From positions 1 through 11,442 of the forward strand of contig CAKUEV010000044.1 of the NCBI GenBank assembly GCA_934646845.1: a DNA stretch of 11,442 nucleotides, given 5' to 3'. Each line of letters starts with the position of its first letter. The first letter of the stretch is position 1. The stretch is from an uncultured Slackia sp. GTDB taxonomy: Bacteria > Actinomycetota > Coriobacteriia > Coriobacteriales > Eggerthellaceae. The position numbers were made by a program, and so were the translations under genes. The notes below the pieces were generated by a model. That model was not told the DNA's origin, searched no databases, and saw nothing but the letters and a program-made list of their open reading frames with translations. Below, in pieces: positions 1 to 7,344 of this stretch.

Positions 1-26
1 GGGGCAATGCGTTGCAAGGGGGAGGT

Positions 27-905
27 ATGTTCAGCGCTTTTGTCATAGTGTATTTATTCCTCGGCGGCTTCGGCTCGGGCTTGTTGTTCGTATCCGCATT
101 CGCGAGCCTCGTGTTTCATTGCGTGCTTGATTGCAATGAAATCGAGATAGCGGCGTTTGACGAATGGCGAAACCGGTGTTTCCTGTGGGGCTTCGTTATC
201 GTCTCGTGCGGTGCGCTGTGCCTGCTTCTTGATTTGGGCAAACCGGAGCGCTTCGTGATGCTGTTTATGCGGCCGTCGTCGGTATCGGTGCTCGCTTATG
301 GAGCGATGTTCCTTACTGCGCTCATCGTGTGCTCAGGCTTTCTTGTTTTTGCGAATTATTTTGTCGGGCGCGTGCGGGTTTCGATTGCCGCGCACAGAGT
401 CGGTGAGGTTGCGTGCATTTTGCTCTCCGGCGCTGTTATGGCTTATACCGGTGTGTACCTTGCGTCGACGCAGGCTGTCGCATTTTGGACGAGCCCCCTT
501 ATAGTTGCCCTTTTTGTTGCCTCGGCGTTGTCGATGGGTTTTTCGGGCTGCGCGTTCGCGGGTTCGCTCTTGCGTGATACCTGGATGCTCGAAGGCGCAA
601 ATGCGGCATTGCGTTGGGGGCATATTATCGCCCTGGCGATCGAGGCGTGTCTTCTTGCATCTTTTCTGGCGGGCGCGATGAACCGTGGCGGGAGGGCAGC
701 CGATTCGTGCATGCTGCTGTTTTCGGGCGATTTGGAGGTATGGTTTCTTGGCGGGGTGGTGATGTGCGGTTTGGCTATTCCCCTCATCCGAGAAGTTGCT
801 CCCGCATCGCTTCGCCAAGTTGCCACACTTCCCGCTTCTGACGTTCTGTGCATTTTCGGCGGTCTTGCCTTGCGCTTGTGCCTTGTGAGTGCCGGCCTGC
901 ATTAG
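27..905 (+). CDS. NrfD/PsrC-like membrane anchor subunit (module A)
   Basis: Polytopic membrane protein of 292 residues, the size of NrfD/DmsC-type anchors, which pass electrons between the quinone pool and an Fe-S/molybdopterin partner. About eight hydrophobic segments are visible, beginning with VIVYLFLGGFGSG near residue 7. The NrfD-type motif LLLDLGKPERF lies at residues 67-76, MAYTGVYL at 138-145, and a helix with an acidic residue (ALAIEACLLASF) at 202-213. I chose ATG 27 over the in-frame TTG at 12 because an AAGGGGGAGG ribosome site sits directly upstream and the homologue at 7345 starts at the equivalent residue. It is followed 54 nt later by a GntR gene and a slipin gene, probably as one unit. 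Its catalytic and Fe-S partners are not in the window; they could lie upstream of base 1. Family assignment is confident, but the exact partner and substrate are unknown. Confidence 0.85.
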   Translation: MFSAFVIVYLFLGGFGSGLLFVSAFASLVFHCVLDCNEIEIAAFDEWRNRCFLWGFVIVSCGALCLLLDLGKPERFVMLFMRPSSVSVLAYGAMFLTALIVCSGFLVFANYFVGRVRVSIAAHRVGEVACILLSGAVMAYTGVYLASTQAVAFWTSPLIVALFVASALSMGFSGCAFAGSLLRDTWMLEGANAALRWGHIIALAIEACLLASFLAGAMNRGGRAADSCMLLFSGDLEVWFLGGVVMCGLAIPLIREVAPASLRQVATLPASDVLCIFGGLALRLCLVSAGLH

Positions 906-919
906 GAAGGCTTTTTCGC

Positions 920-925
920 TACAAT
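920..925 (+). promoter_or_regulatory. Possible -10 element before gntR-A
   Basis: TACAAT in the 54-nt gap between the NrfD-like gene and the regulator matches the -10 consensus at five of six positions. The -35 region at 17-nt spacing (CTGCAT, 897-902) is poor, so this may be an internal promoter for gntR-slipin or chance. Confidence 0.25.
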
Positions 926-959
926 CGTGGTGTTGGCCAATAGTATTGATGGGGTGCGC

Positions 960-1403
960 ATGCAAGATTTCAAGCTTGATGAAACGTCGGGTTTGCCGGT
1001 GTGGGTTCAGCTGCGCAATCGATTCGTCTACCTCATCAAAACCGGTCGCTACGAACCAGGTGAGCAGCTGCCGAGCGTGCGCAGCCTCGCGGCAGATTTG
1101 TCCATCAATTACAACACGGTTAGCAAGGCCTATGTCGACCTCGAGCACTCGGGGTATGTGGTAAGCGTGCGCGGTCGCGGTGTTTTCGTCAAAGAAATAG
1201 CGCGCGAATCGTGCGAGGACATGCTGTCGGCGGTCGACACGGTTTTGGACGATGCCATTCGTCGATGCATGTCGATGGGCATGTCGCTCGACGAAGTTCG
1301 CCTGCGCATGCTTGATGTGGCGCATGAGATTCAGCTGGAATCCCAGGCGATTCTTTCCGAGAAAAGGAATCTGAATGAAAGAGGAAAAGGTCCCAAGGCG
1401 TGA
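960..1403 (+). CDS. GntR-family regulator, YtrA-like (module A)
   Basis: Short cytoplasmic DNA-binding protein of 147 residues. The N-terminal winged helix-turn-helix covers roughly residues 10-80: SGLPVWVQLRNR, the GEQLPSVRSLAADL helix, the recognition helix YNTVSKAYVDLE and the wing GYVVSVRGRGVFV. The remaining 65 or so residues are helical and charged, too short for a FadR or UTRA ligand domain, which fits the YtrA subfamily. ATG 960 is preceded by GGGG five bases away and aligns with the homologue at 9252. An in-frame GTG at 927 would add 11 residues but lacks a ribosome site. The 3' end overlaps the slipin start by 29 nt, suggesting translational coupling. YtrA-type proteins usually repress their own operon, so control of module A is the natural inference. 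Confidence 0.88.
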   Translation: MQDFKLDETSGLPVWVQLRNRFVYLIKTGRYEPGEQLPSVRSLAADLSINYNTVSKAYVDLEHSGYVVSVRGRGVFVKEIARESCEDMLSAVDTVLDDAIRRCMSMGMSLDEVRLRMLDVAHEIQLESQAILSEKRNLNERGKGPKA

Positions 1404-2328
1404 GCGCCGCGCTCAAAAAGCGGCTTCTATCGAGAAATATAATTCGCGTTCCGATCGCAAGACGTCACAAAACGGTTCGGTATTATTTTCTGCGTTCGTT
1501 TTTTCGGCGGCGTTTCTCATTGTATTTGGCGCGTGCCGCTTGGCTTTCGAGGACGCGACCGTGTGGACGCTCGGCGCCTCTCTTCTTGTGGCAGTGCTTG
1601 CGAGCATGTCAATCCATATCGCACTGCAATGGGAAAAGGTTGTCGTGTTGCGCTTGGGAAAATACAGTCGCACGAAGGGTCCTGGTGTCTATTTCACCAT
1701 TCCCATTTTTGAACAAGTTGCGCTTGTTGCCGACCAGCGCGTTATGCTCACAGGCTTTGGCGCTGAGGCCACGTTGACGAGCGACTTGGTTCCGATTAAC
1801 GTCGACGCAGTTTTGTTCTGGATGGTGTGGGATGCCGAAAAGGCTGCGCTTGAGGTGGAGAATTACTACAATTCCGTATCGCTCGTTGCCCAGACGGCGT
1901 TGCGCGATGCCATTGGCCGAGCGAGCGCTTCCGAGGTTGCCGTGCGACGTAATCAGCTTGACGAAGAGCTACAAGAAGTCATCGAGGAAAAGACGAGCCA
2001 GTGGGGTATTACGATTTTGTCGGTTGAGATTCGCGATATCGTAATTCCCGAAAGCTTGCAGGAGGCGATGAGCGCCGAAGCCCAAGCGGAGCGTGAAAAA
2101 AATGCTCGAATGGTGCTCGCCGAGGTCGAAAAGGATATCTCCTCCATGCTTGTTGAGGCGGCGGATCAATACAAGGAAAACGATATTGCGTTGCGTTTGC
2201 GCACCATGCATCTTCTCTACGAAAGCGTAAAGAGCTCGGGCGGAACGGTTGTCATTCCGAGTGCATACAGCGACGGCTTCTCCGATTCCGCACTCGAGAA
2301 GATGGTGGACGCCACCCGAAAGGGATAG
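1375..2328 (+). CDS. Slipin/SPFH (band 7) membrane protein (module A)
   Basis: Membrane protein of 317 residues. A charged N-terminal stretch (1-33) is followed by two hydrophobic helices at about 35-57 and 66-84, then an SPFH domain from QWEKVVVLRLGKYSRTKGPG (85-104) through YFTIPI, VDAVLFWMVWD (143-153), and GITILSVEIRDIVIPESLQ (211-229). The EAQAEREKNARMVLAE segment (235-250) begins the C-terminal helical part. SPFH/slipin proteins oligomerise on the inner face of membranes and organise microdomains or stabilise membrane complexes; the client here is unknown. ATG 1375 has an AAAAGG site eight bases upstream and lies inside the 3' end of gntR. The same family occurs at 8287 next to another NrfD-like gene, so the association looks meaningful. 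The homologous membrane region is noticeably richer in A+T than in copy B. Confidence 0.88.
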   Translation: MKEEKVPRRERRAQKAASIEKYNSRSDRKTSQNGSVLFSAFVFSAAFLIVFGACRLAFEDATVWTLGASLLVAVLASMSIHIALQWEKVVVLRLGKYSRTKGPGVYFTIPIFEQVALVADQRVMLTGFGAEATLTSDLVPINVDAVLFWMVWDAEKAALEVENYYNSVSLVAQTALRDAIGRASASEVAVRRNQLDEELQEVIEEKTSQWGITILSVEIRDIVIPESLQEAMSAEAQAEREKNARMVLAEVEKDISSMLVEAADQYKENDIALRLRTMHLLYESVKSSGGTVVIPSAYSDGFSDSALEKMVDATRKG

Positions 2329-2336
2329 GGCGCGTA

Positions 2337-2483
2337 TTGGGCAAGTCTGCCGCTTCTGGCGAACTCGTCGTGGCGAACGGAGCGGTTGCGTATGCCGTGC
2401 ATGGCGAAACTGCGCTGTTGAGCATTGTTGGTCTTCGGCGCGCTCATTTGGGCGTAAAATTAAGCGGTTATGCCCGACCATAA
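2337..2483 (+). other. Possible 48-residue small ORF before ispG
   Basis: An open frame with a TTG start eight bases after the slipin stop, preceded by AGGG six bases upstream, ends at TAA 2481-2483 just before the ispG ribosome site. The translation (LGKSAASGELVVANGAVAYA and onward) matches nothing I recognise. Codon third positions lose G/C bias in the second half. It could be a small protein, a gene remnant or chance. Confidence 0.15.
2455..2460 (+). promoter_or_regulatory. Possible -10 element of ispG
   Basis: TAAAAT lies 31 bases upstream of the ispG ATG and matches the -10 consensus at five of six positions. No good -35 hexamer is present at 16-18 nt spacing. It would give a leader of about 25 nt and let ispG-proS be transcribed independently of module A. 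No terminator is visible between slipin-A and ispG, so read-through is also possible. Confidence 0.3.
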
Positions 2484-2491
2484 GGGGAAAT

Positions 2492-3670
2492 ATGCAAGCT
2501 TGTGAAACGAATATGCCCGATGCCGCAACGGTGCCCGTCGGCTCGCCCGCCGCTGCCGGCAGTGCCGCTGTCGCGTCCGATGCTGCCGCATCGCCCGCCG
2601 CTGTCGCCTCGCTGCGTCCGAATCAGCGCACGCGCCGCGTGAGCGTGGGCGGAGTGCCCATGGGCGGCGGCTCACCATGCGTCGTGCAGTCGATGCTCAA
2701 TGCTCCCGCCGACGATGTGGAAGCGAACCTGCGTCAAATCCGCGCGCTTGAGGCGGCTGGCTGCGAAGTGGTACGCATGGCCATTCCTCGTCGCGCCTAC
2801 CTGGACCAATTCGCCGAGGTGTGCGCGAAAAGCCCCTTGCCGGTGGTCGCCGACGTGCATTTCGATGCAGGTATCGCCATCGAAGCTGCTCGCCGCGGCG
2901 CGGCGAAGCTGCGCATCAACCCAGGCAATATTGGCGGTTGGGAAAAGACCGACGAAGTCATCGAAGCCGCTCGCGCCGCCCATATTCCCATTCGTGTCGG
3001 CGTAAACGCCGGCTCGCTCGACGACGCGTTGAAGGCACGCGCCGACCTCACGCTTCCCGAGAAGCTTGCCGCATCTGCCGTCGAATACGTGCGCCACTTC
3101 GAGCAGCGCGACTTCGGCGACGTCGTGGTTTCAGCCAAGGCGCACGATGTGCAGGCGACCATCGCCACCTACCGCGCGCTCGCGCAGGAAATTCCGCAGG
3201 TGCCGCTGCATATCGGCATCACCGAAGCAGGCACGCTCATGCAGGGCGTCATTAAATCGGCTTGCGGCCTGGGTATTCTTCTGAACGAGGGCATCGGCGA
3301 CACCATGCGTATTTCGCTCACCGACGAGCCTACCGAAGAGGTACGCGCGTGCTGGATGCTGCTCGCCGCGCTCGATTTGCGCCGCCGCGGCCCCGAAATC
3401 ATAAGCTGCCCCACATGCGGCCGCTGCCAGGTGAACCTCATCGACCTCGCGAAGAAAGTCGACGAGCGTCTCGCGAACCGCGTCGAGCCGGTGAAGGTCG
3501 CCGTTATGGGCTGCGTTGTGAACGGTCCGGGCGAAGCCGCCGACGCCGACCTTGGCGTGGCGTGCGGCGCGGGCTCGGGCGTCGTGTTCAAACGCGGCGA
3601 GGTCTTGCGTAAAGTGCCCGAGGCCGATATCGTAGACGCGCTGATGGAAGAGCTCGAAAAGCTGGCCTAA
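2492..3670 (+). CDS. ispG: 4-hydroxy-3-methylbut-2-enyl diphosphate synthase IspG (GcpE)
   Basis: Cytoplasmic [4Fe-4S] enzyme of the MEP isoprenoid pathway, converting 2-C-methyl-D-erythritol 2,4-cyclodiphosphate to HMBDP. The TIM-barrel part includes RRVSVGGVPMGGGSPCVVQS (48-67), VVADVHFDAGIA (118-129), KLRINPGNIG (139-148) and HIGITEAG (240-247). The cluster-binding domain has Cys306 and Cys309 (CPTCGRC) and Cys341 in GCVVNGPGEA, with Glu348 as the fourth ligand. The Cys spacing equals that of E. coli GcpE (270/273/305, Glu312). At 392 residues it is slightly longer than E. coli IspG (372) because of an Ala-rich N-terminal extension of about 35 residues. ATG 2492 has AAGGGGA at good spacing; the in-frame Met at residue 8 is an alternative. 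proS follows after 169 nt, a common neighbour of ispG in actinobacteria. Confidence 0.97.
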   Translation: MQACETNMPDAATVPVGSPAAAGSAAVASDAAASPAAVASLRPNQRTRRVSVGGVPMGGGSPCVVQSMLNAPADDVEANLRQIRALEAAGCEVVRMAIPRRAYLDQFAEVCAKSPLPVVADVHFDAGIAIEAARRGAAKLRINPGNIGGWEKTDEVIEAARAAHIPIRVGVNAGSLDDALKARADLTLPEKLAASAVEYVRHFEQRDFGDVVVSAKAHDVQATIATYRALAQEIPQVPLHIGITEAGTLMQGVIKSACGLGILLNEGIGDTMRISLTDEPTEEVRACWMLLAALDLRRRGPEIISCPTCGRCQVNLIDLAKKVDERLANRVEPVKVAVMGCVVNGPGEAADADLGVACGAGSGVVFKRGEVLRKVPEADIVDALMEELEKLA

Positions 3671-3839
3671 TCGCTCGCGCCGGTGCTCGATGCGCCGCCC
3701 TTCGCAACATCGCCCGCGGCGTTGCGGCATCGGCTCGACCGTATCACTTTCCGCGCTGCAGCCGCGCGGGGCGCTCCATCGAAACCGTAACCACGCGTTC
3801 AATTTCCGCATTGGAACCAACATAGAAAAGGAACCATCC

Positions 3840-5558
3840 ATGGCAAACATTCGCAAACAACCCGTTTTGCGCATGAGCGACATTTACGCTCCCACGTTGA
3901 AGGAAGATCCCTCTGACGCCGACATTGAATCGGCGAAGCTGCTCGTTCGCGCGGGTATGATTCGCAAAGAAGCCGCCGGCCTGTACACCTTCCTGCCGCT
4001 CGGCATGCGCGTCATTAGCAAAATCGAGACCATCGTGCGTGAGGAAATGGATTCCCACGGCGGCCAGGAAATTCTTATGCCGTTCGTGCAGCCCGCTGAG
4101 CTGTGGCATCGTTCGGGCCGCTGGGACGTTTATGGCCCCGAACTTCTGCGCGTGACCGACCGCCACGACAACGAGTTCTGCCTTGGCCCCACGCACGAGG
4201 AAATCGTGACCGACCTGGTGAACAACGAGCTTCGCAGCTATAAAGACCTGCCGAAGAACCTCTACCAAATTCAGGTGAAGTTCCGCGACGAGCGCCGCCC
4301 GCGCTTTGCGCTCATGCGCGGCCGCGAGTTCATCATGAAGGACGCTTACAGCTTCGACGCCGACGAGGCCGGCCTGGATGCCAGCTACGCCCGCATGCGC
4401 GAGGCCTACATCAACATGTTCGACCGCATGGGCTTCGACTACCGCGTGGTCGTGGCCGACTCGGGCCAGATCGGCGGCAATGCTTCCGAGGAATACATGG
4501 TGCTCGCCGATACCGGTGAAGCCGAAATCGCGAGCTGCACCTGCGGTTATGCGGCCGACACCGAAGCCGCCCAGGCAACGCCGCACCCCGTGGCGTATGC
4601 GGCCGACGCGCTTACGAAGCTCGAGACCCCAGGCGTGCACACCATCGAGGAACTCGCCGCGTTCTTGGGCACCACTGAAAACGCTTGCGTGAAGGCACTC
4701 TCCTGCAAGGCTTCCGACGGAGCGTTGTGGGTGCTGTTCGTTCCCGGCGACTACGAGGTGAACGAGGTGGCCGTCGAGCACTTGCTTGGCGAGTTCACGC
4801 CGCTTTCCGACGCCGAAATGAAGGAAGCGGGCCTTGTGAAGGGCTCCATGGGCCCGGTCGGCCTGCCCGAGGGTGTGAAGATTGCCGCCGATGAAAGCCT
4901 GCGCGGCATCGAGCGCTGGCTCGTGGGCGCGAACGTCGACGGCTTCCATTTTGCGGGCGCCAAGCAGGGCGAAGACTTCACGGTGGATGCCTGGGAGCAC
5001 CTGTGCATGGTGAAGGAGGGCGACGCCTGCCCGAAGTGCGGCAAGCCTCTTTCCATCGCGCGCGGCATCGAGGCCGGCCAGATTTTCAAGCTGGGCACGA
5101 AGTACTCCGAGGCCATGGGCGTTACCTTCATGGACGAAGACGGCGTCGAGAAACCGTTCGTGATGGGCTGCTACGGTGTGGGCGTGTCGCGCTGCATGGC
5201 TGCCGCCGTTGAGCAGAGCCACGATGAGAACGGCATCGTGTGGCCCGTGGGCATCGCCCCGGCGCACGTGTGCGTGATTCCACTCTCCGGCAAGCCCGAC
5301 GAAGTGACCGAGGCTGCTGCCAAAATCGCCGACGAGCTCGCGTGCGCCGGTTGGGAAGTGGTGCTTGACGACCGCGACGAGCGCGCGGGCGTGAAGTTCG
5401 CCGATGCCGACCTTATCGGTTGGCCCGTGCAGGTCGTTGTGGGCAAGCGCGGTCTGAAAGAGGGCTCCGTGGAAGTGAAGCCTCGCGCTACCGGCGAGAA
5501 GCAGTCGGTCGCCATCGACGGCGTGCTCGAAGCCGTGGAGGCCGCGCTGAACGCATAG
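3840..5558 (+). CDS. proS: Prolyl-tRNA synthetase (bacterial type with editing domain)
   Basis: Class II aminoacyl-tRNA synthetase charging tRNA-Pro in the cytoplasm; 572 residues, the same length as E. coli ProRS. Visible signatures are GPTHEEIVTDLV (117-127), motif 2 FRDERRPRFALMRGREFIMKDAYSF (148-172, shown as key block), the YbaK-type insertion/editing domain around 230-395 with Lys285 in ACVKAL and the GSMGPVGLP loop (335-343), GIEAGQIFKLGTKYSEAMG (409-427), and motif 3 GCYGVGVSR (443-451). A Cys pair, CTCG at 233-236 and CPKCG at 397-401, may bind metal. The anticodon-binding domain is at about 475-572. ATG 3840 is preceded by AAAAGGA seven bases upstream; upstream in-frame sequence is not protein-like. 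The 169-nt gap after ispG shows no clear terminator or T-box, so co-transcription with ispG is plausible. Confidence 0.98.
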   Translation: MANIRKQPVLRMSDIYAPTLKEDPSDADIESAKLLVRAGMIRKEAAGLYTFLPLGMRVISKIETIVREEMDSHGGQEILMPFVQPAELWHRSGRWDVYGPELLRVTDRHDNEFCLGPTHEEIVTDLVNNELRSYKDLPKNLYQIQVKFRDERRPRFALMRGREFIMKDAYSFDADEAGLDASYARMREAYINMFDRMGFDYRVVVADSGQIGGNASEEYMVLADTGEAEIASCTCGYAADTEAAQATPHPVAYAADALTKLETPGVHTIEELAAFLGTTENACVKALSCKASDGALWVLFVPGDYEVNEVAVEHLLGEFTPLSDAEMKEAGLVKGSMGPVGLPEGVKIAADESLRGIERWLVGANVDGFHFAGAKQGEDFTVDAWEHLCMVKEGDACPKCGKPLSIARGIEAGQIFKLGTKYSEAMGVTFMDEDGVEKPFVMGCYGVGVSRCMAAAVEQSHDENGIVWPVGIAPAHVCVIPLSGKPDEVTEAAAKIADELACAGWEVVLDDRDERAGVKFADADLIGWPVQVVVGKRGLKEGSVEVKPRATGEKQSVAIDGVLEAVEAALNA

Positions 5559-5587
5559 TGCGTTTCATTTATCTTGATACGTGAGAG

Positions 5588-5628
5588 AGCTGGCTTGTGG
5601 CATTGCGCTGCAAGCCGGCTTTTGGTTT
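5588..5628 (+). terminator. Rho-independent terminator after proS
   Basis: AGCTGGCTTG (5588-5597) pairs with CAAGCCGGCT (5611-5620) over ten positions including one G-U, with a 13-nt loop. The T-rich tail TTTGGTTT follows directly. It lies 30 bases after the proS stop and separates proS from the transporter unit. Confidence 0.8.
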
Positions 5629-5719
5629 ACGGGGCGATTCGTTCTGCTTCTTATTATGCAGGCCTCTTCATATGGCTGTCTCATTTCCGCCACATTTCAG
5701 AGGCGTTTCACCTGGGTTT

Positions 5720-5760
5720 CTTTGATTATCAAAGCATTTTTCCAAAATGCCGGAAAATGC
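5720..5760 (+). promoter_or_regulatory. Operator-like palindrome cluster upstream of the transporter promoter
   Basis: Three elements abut one another. CTTTGATTATCAAAG (5720-5734) is a perfect 7-1-7 palindrome. GCATTTT-TCC-AAAATGC (5734-5750) is a perfect 7-3-7 palindrome. A second AAAATGC (5754-5760) repeats the first (5744-5750) exactly 10 bp later. The cluster ends two bases before the -35 hexamer, the usual place for an activator site. The cognate regulator is not identifiable from the window. Confidence 0.5.
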
Positions 5761-5762
5761 TC

Positions 5763-5790
5763 TTGCACTTTAGTGTGCGATAGTTATACT
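5763..5790 (+). promoter_or_regulatory. Sigma-70-type promoter of the BASS transporter
   Basis: TTGCAC (5763-5768) and TATACT (5785-5790) are separated by 16 bases and each closely matches its consensus. Transcription would begin near 5797, giving an untranslated leader of about 145 nt before ATG 5943. I see no gene in the roughly 310 bases between the proS terminator and this ATG. The leader contains no structure I can name. Confidence 0.7.
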
Positions 5791-5942
5791 TGCGTTCACA
5801 TGCATAGGGCATGTACGTCGTAGACGCGCACTGCCGAGCACTGGTAATTCGCACTACGATCGACCTTTCCGCCACGACCCGAGCGTTTCACCCCTGCTGG
5901 GAATGCGCTGCGCGGCGAAGCGTTTCGGAAAGGAAGTCGAAA

Positions 5943-6932
5943 ATGAAAACGCTTGAGAAAGTAAGTGATTTCGCAGGGAAGTACATGGCAATCATCGCTT
6001 TGGCGGTAGCGATTATTGCCCTGATCATTCCAGGCCCCGTTCATTCCGTACTACCCACGAGCTGGGTTAATACGCTCCTTGGCATCGTGATGTTCGGCAT
6101 GGGCATGACGCTCAAGCTTTCCGACTTCAAGGTCGTTTTCACCAAGCCTAAGGCCGTTATCGTTGGCATCTGCTCGCAGTTCATCGTTATGCCGCTGCTT
6201 GCGTTTTTGCTCGTGACCATTTTCCAGCTGCCCACCGAGCTCGCTGTTGGCGTCATTCTCGTTGGCTGCTGCCCGGGCGGTACGTCCTCTAACGTGATGA
6301 CGTATCTGTCCAAGGGCGATGTCGCGCTTTCCGTTGGTATGACCGCGTGCACCACCATCATGGCTCCTGTTGTGACCCCGGCTCTCGTGCTGCTGCTCGC
6401 CGGTCAGTCCATTGACGTGAGCTATGTGAGCATGCTCATGTCCATCGTTCAGGTTGTGCTTGTTCCTATCGTGCTCGGTTTCATCATCAACGCCGTGGCC
6501 CCGAAGGTCTCCGAGGTGTTCGGCAAGGTTCTGCCCCTTATTTCGGTTATTGCCATCTCTCTGATCATTATGGCCGTTGTTTCTGCGAATGCCGCTAAGC
6601 TCATGACGAGCGGCCTGCTCGTTATCGCGGTTGTTATGCTCCACAACGTGCTTGGCTACGCGTTCGGCTACGGTGTGGGCCGCGTGCTTGGTCTGAGCAA
6701 GGCGCAGATGCGCACGCTTTCCATCGAGGTTGGTATGCAGAACTCTGGCCTCGCAACTTCGCTGGCTCTGACGCACTTCGCTGCTATGCCGCTCGCCGCT
6801 GTGCCTGGCACCGTGTTCAGCGTGTGGCACAACATCTCGGGCGCTGTGTACGCGAACATTCTCGCCCGCACCACCGAGAAGAAGGAGGCCGCCCCGGCCG
6901 CTGCCAACTCCAAGGCTGCCGCGAACGCGTAA
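5943..6932 (+). CDS. BASS-family (bile acid:Na+ symporter-like) transporter
   Basis: Inner-membrane secondary transporter of 329 residues. Family members move bile acids, 2-keto acids, pantothenate or other organic anions with sodium. About ten hydrophobic segments span residues 15-305. Family signatures visible are GIVMFGMGMTLKLSDFK (47-63), the unwound-helix block VGCCPGGTSSNVMTYLSKGDVALS (107-130), and EVGMQNSGLATSLA (262-275), where the Glu and Gln correspond to sodium-site residues of bacterial ASBT structures. The C-terminal 20 residues are an Ala/Lys-rich tail. ATG 5943 is preceded by AAGGAAG; the longer in-frame start at 5811 adds a non-conserved, soluble stretch. It is a single-gene unit with its own promoter and terminator. 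The substrate cannot be read from sequence; bile acid is only one possibility. Confidence 0.93.
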   Translation: MKTLEKVSDFAGKYMAIIALAVAIIALIIPGPVHSVLPTSWVNTLLGIVMFGMGMTLKLSDFKVVFTKPKAVIVGICSQFIVMPLLAFLLVTIFQLPTELAVGVILVGCCPGGTSSNVMTYLSKGDVALSVGMTACTTIMAPVVTPALVLLLAGQSIDVSYVSMLMSIVQVVLVPIVLGFIINAVAPKVSEVFGKVLPLISVIAISLIIMAVVSANAAKLMTSGLLVIAVVMLHNVLGYAFGYGVGRVLGLSKAQMRTLSIEVGMQNSGLATSLALTHFAAMPLAAVPGTVFSVWHNISGAVYANILARTTEKKEAAPAAANSKAAANA

Positions 6933-7023
6933 ACCTTTGCTTAGCCCGCCTTGCGATAGCGCAACGGCCTCATCTTCGTCGTCGCAGTTTGGCGACGCAA
7001 TCGCATAATGTGCATGTTCCGAT

Positions 7024-7050
7024 AAAAGCCGGTCCTGTGGGCCGGCTTTT
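7024..7050 (+). terminator. Strong rho-independent terminator after the BASS gene
   Basis: AAAAGCCGGTCC (7024-7035) pairs with GGGCCGGCTTTT (7039-7050) across 12 positions with one wobble and a TGT loop, ending in a T-run. The A-run on the other side makes it potentially bidirectional. It isolates the transporter from module B. Confidence 0.9.
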
Positions 7051-7133
7051 CGCGTTTGGGCGCCCGGGGACGGAATCGACAAAAAACGGTTCGAGCGTTG
7101 CATAGGTTGCCCGAAAAGTCGCAATTTGTTCAG

Positions 7134-7260
7134 AAGCCGCTTCGAATGTGGTGTGTATGACCGTTTCGCGGTACATTTTGGCGGGAAAGCAGACTTCTCG
7201 CTCCAATTTCCAGTGCTGAAGGGCATTCCGCGTTATCCGATGCCACATTCGAACTGGCTT
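7134..7260. repeat. 127-bp element bounded by 18-bp imperfect inverted repeats
   Basis: TTCGAATGTGG (7141-7151) is the exact reverse complement of CCACATTCGAA (7243-7253). The outer arms AAGCC (7134-7138) and GGCTT (7256-7260) also match, giving 16 of 18 paired positions separated by 91 bases. No convincing target-site duplication flanks it, and neither strand of the interior shows a gene I can defend. It could be a MITE-like remnant, a structured RNA or a large regulatory dyad upstream of module B. Confidence 0.55.
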
Positions 7261-7290
7261 TTAAACGGAATCTCATGCGCAGTCTTCCGC

Positions 7291-7296
7291 TATACT
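7291..7296 (+). promoter_or_regulatory. Possible -10 element of module B
   Basis: TATACT, identical to the -10 of the transporter promoter, lies 49-54 bases before the module B start. The -35 region is weak. Transcription would start near 7303 and give a leader of about 40 nt. It is flanked by ACGGAA (7265-7270) and TTCCGC (7285-7290), resembling the half-sites repeated at 9679-9760. Confidence 0.4.
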
Positions 7297-7344
7297 TGAC
7301 TTTATGCATTGCGACATTGCGATAAAGTGGGGGAAGGGGTGCGC

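Noticed and set aside
12..26. TTG 12 as the start of the first NrfD-like gene
   Set aside because: It would include the ribosome site AAGGGGGAGG in the coding sequence; ATG 27 matches the homologous gene at 7345.
3744..5267. Long open frame on the minus strand (507 codons) opposite proS
   Set aside because: It is the shadow of a strongly codon-biased gene; proS on the + strand has full-length family signatures, and the antisense translation is His/Ala-rich without any recognisable domain.
5721..5733. TTGAT/ATCAA palindrome as an FNR box
   Set aside because: The half-sites match, but they are separated by one base instead of the four found in FNR sites.
5574..5823. Small + strand frames between proS and the BASS gene
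   Set aside because: They overlap the proS terminator and the transporter promoter, and have no ribosome site or recognisable sequence.
6051..7226. Minus-strand open frame opposite the BASS gene (391 codons)
   Set aside because: The translation is dominated by His/Arg/Asn repeats typical of antisense to a membrane protein gene, and it runs through the transporter's terminator.
6970..7248. Minus-strand frame of 92 codons across the intergenic region
   Set aside because: It reads through the strong terminator at 7024-7050 and one arm of the inverted repeat, has no family signature, and I could not support it as a gene.
7296..7301. TTGACT as the -35 box of module B
   Set aside because: The only partner, GATAAA at 7321-7326, is 19 bases away and would place the start of transcription in or after the ribosome site.
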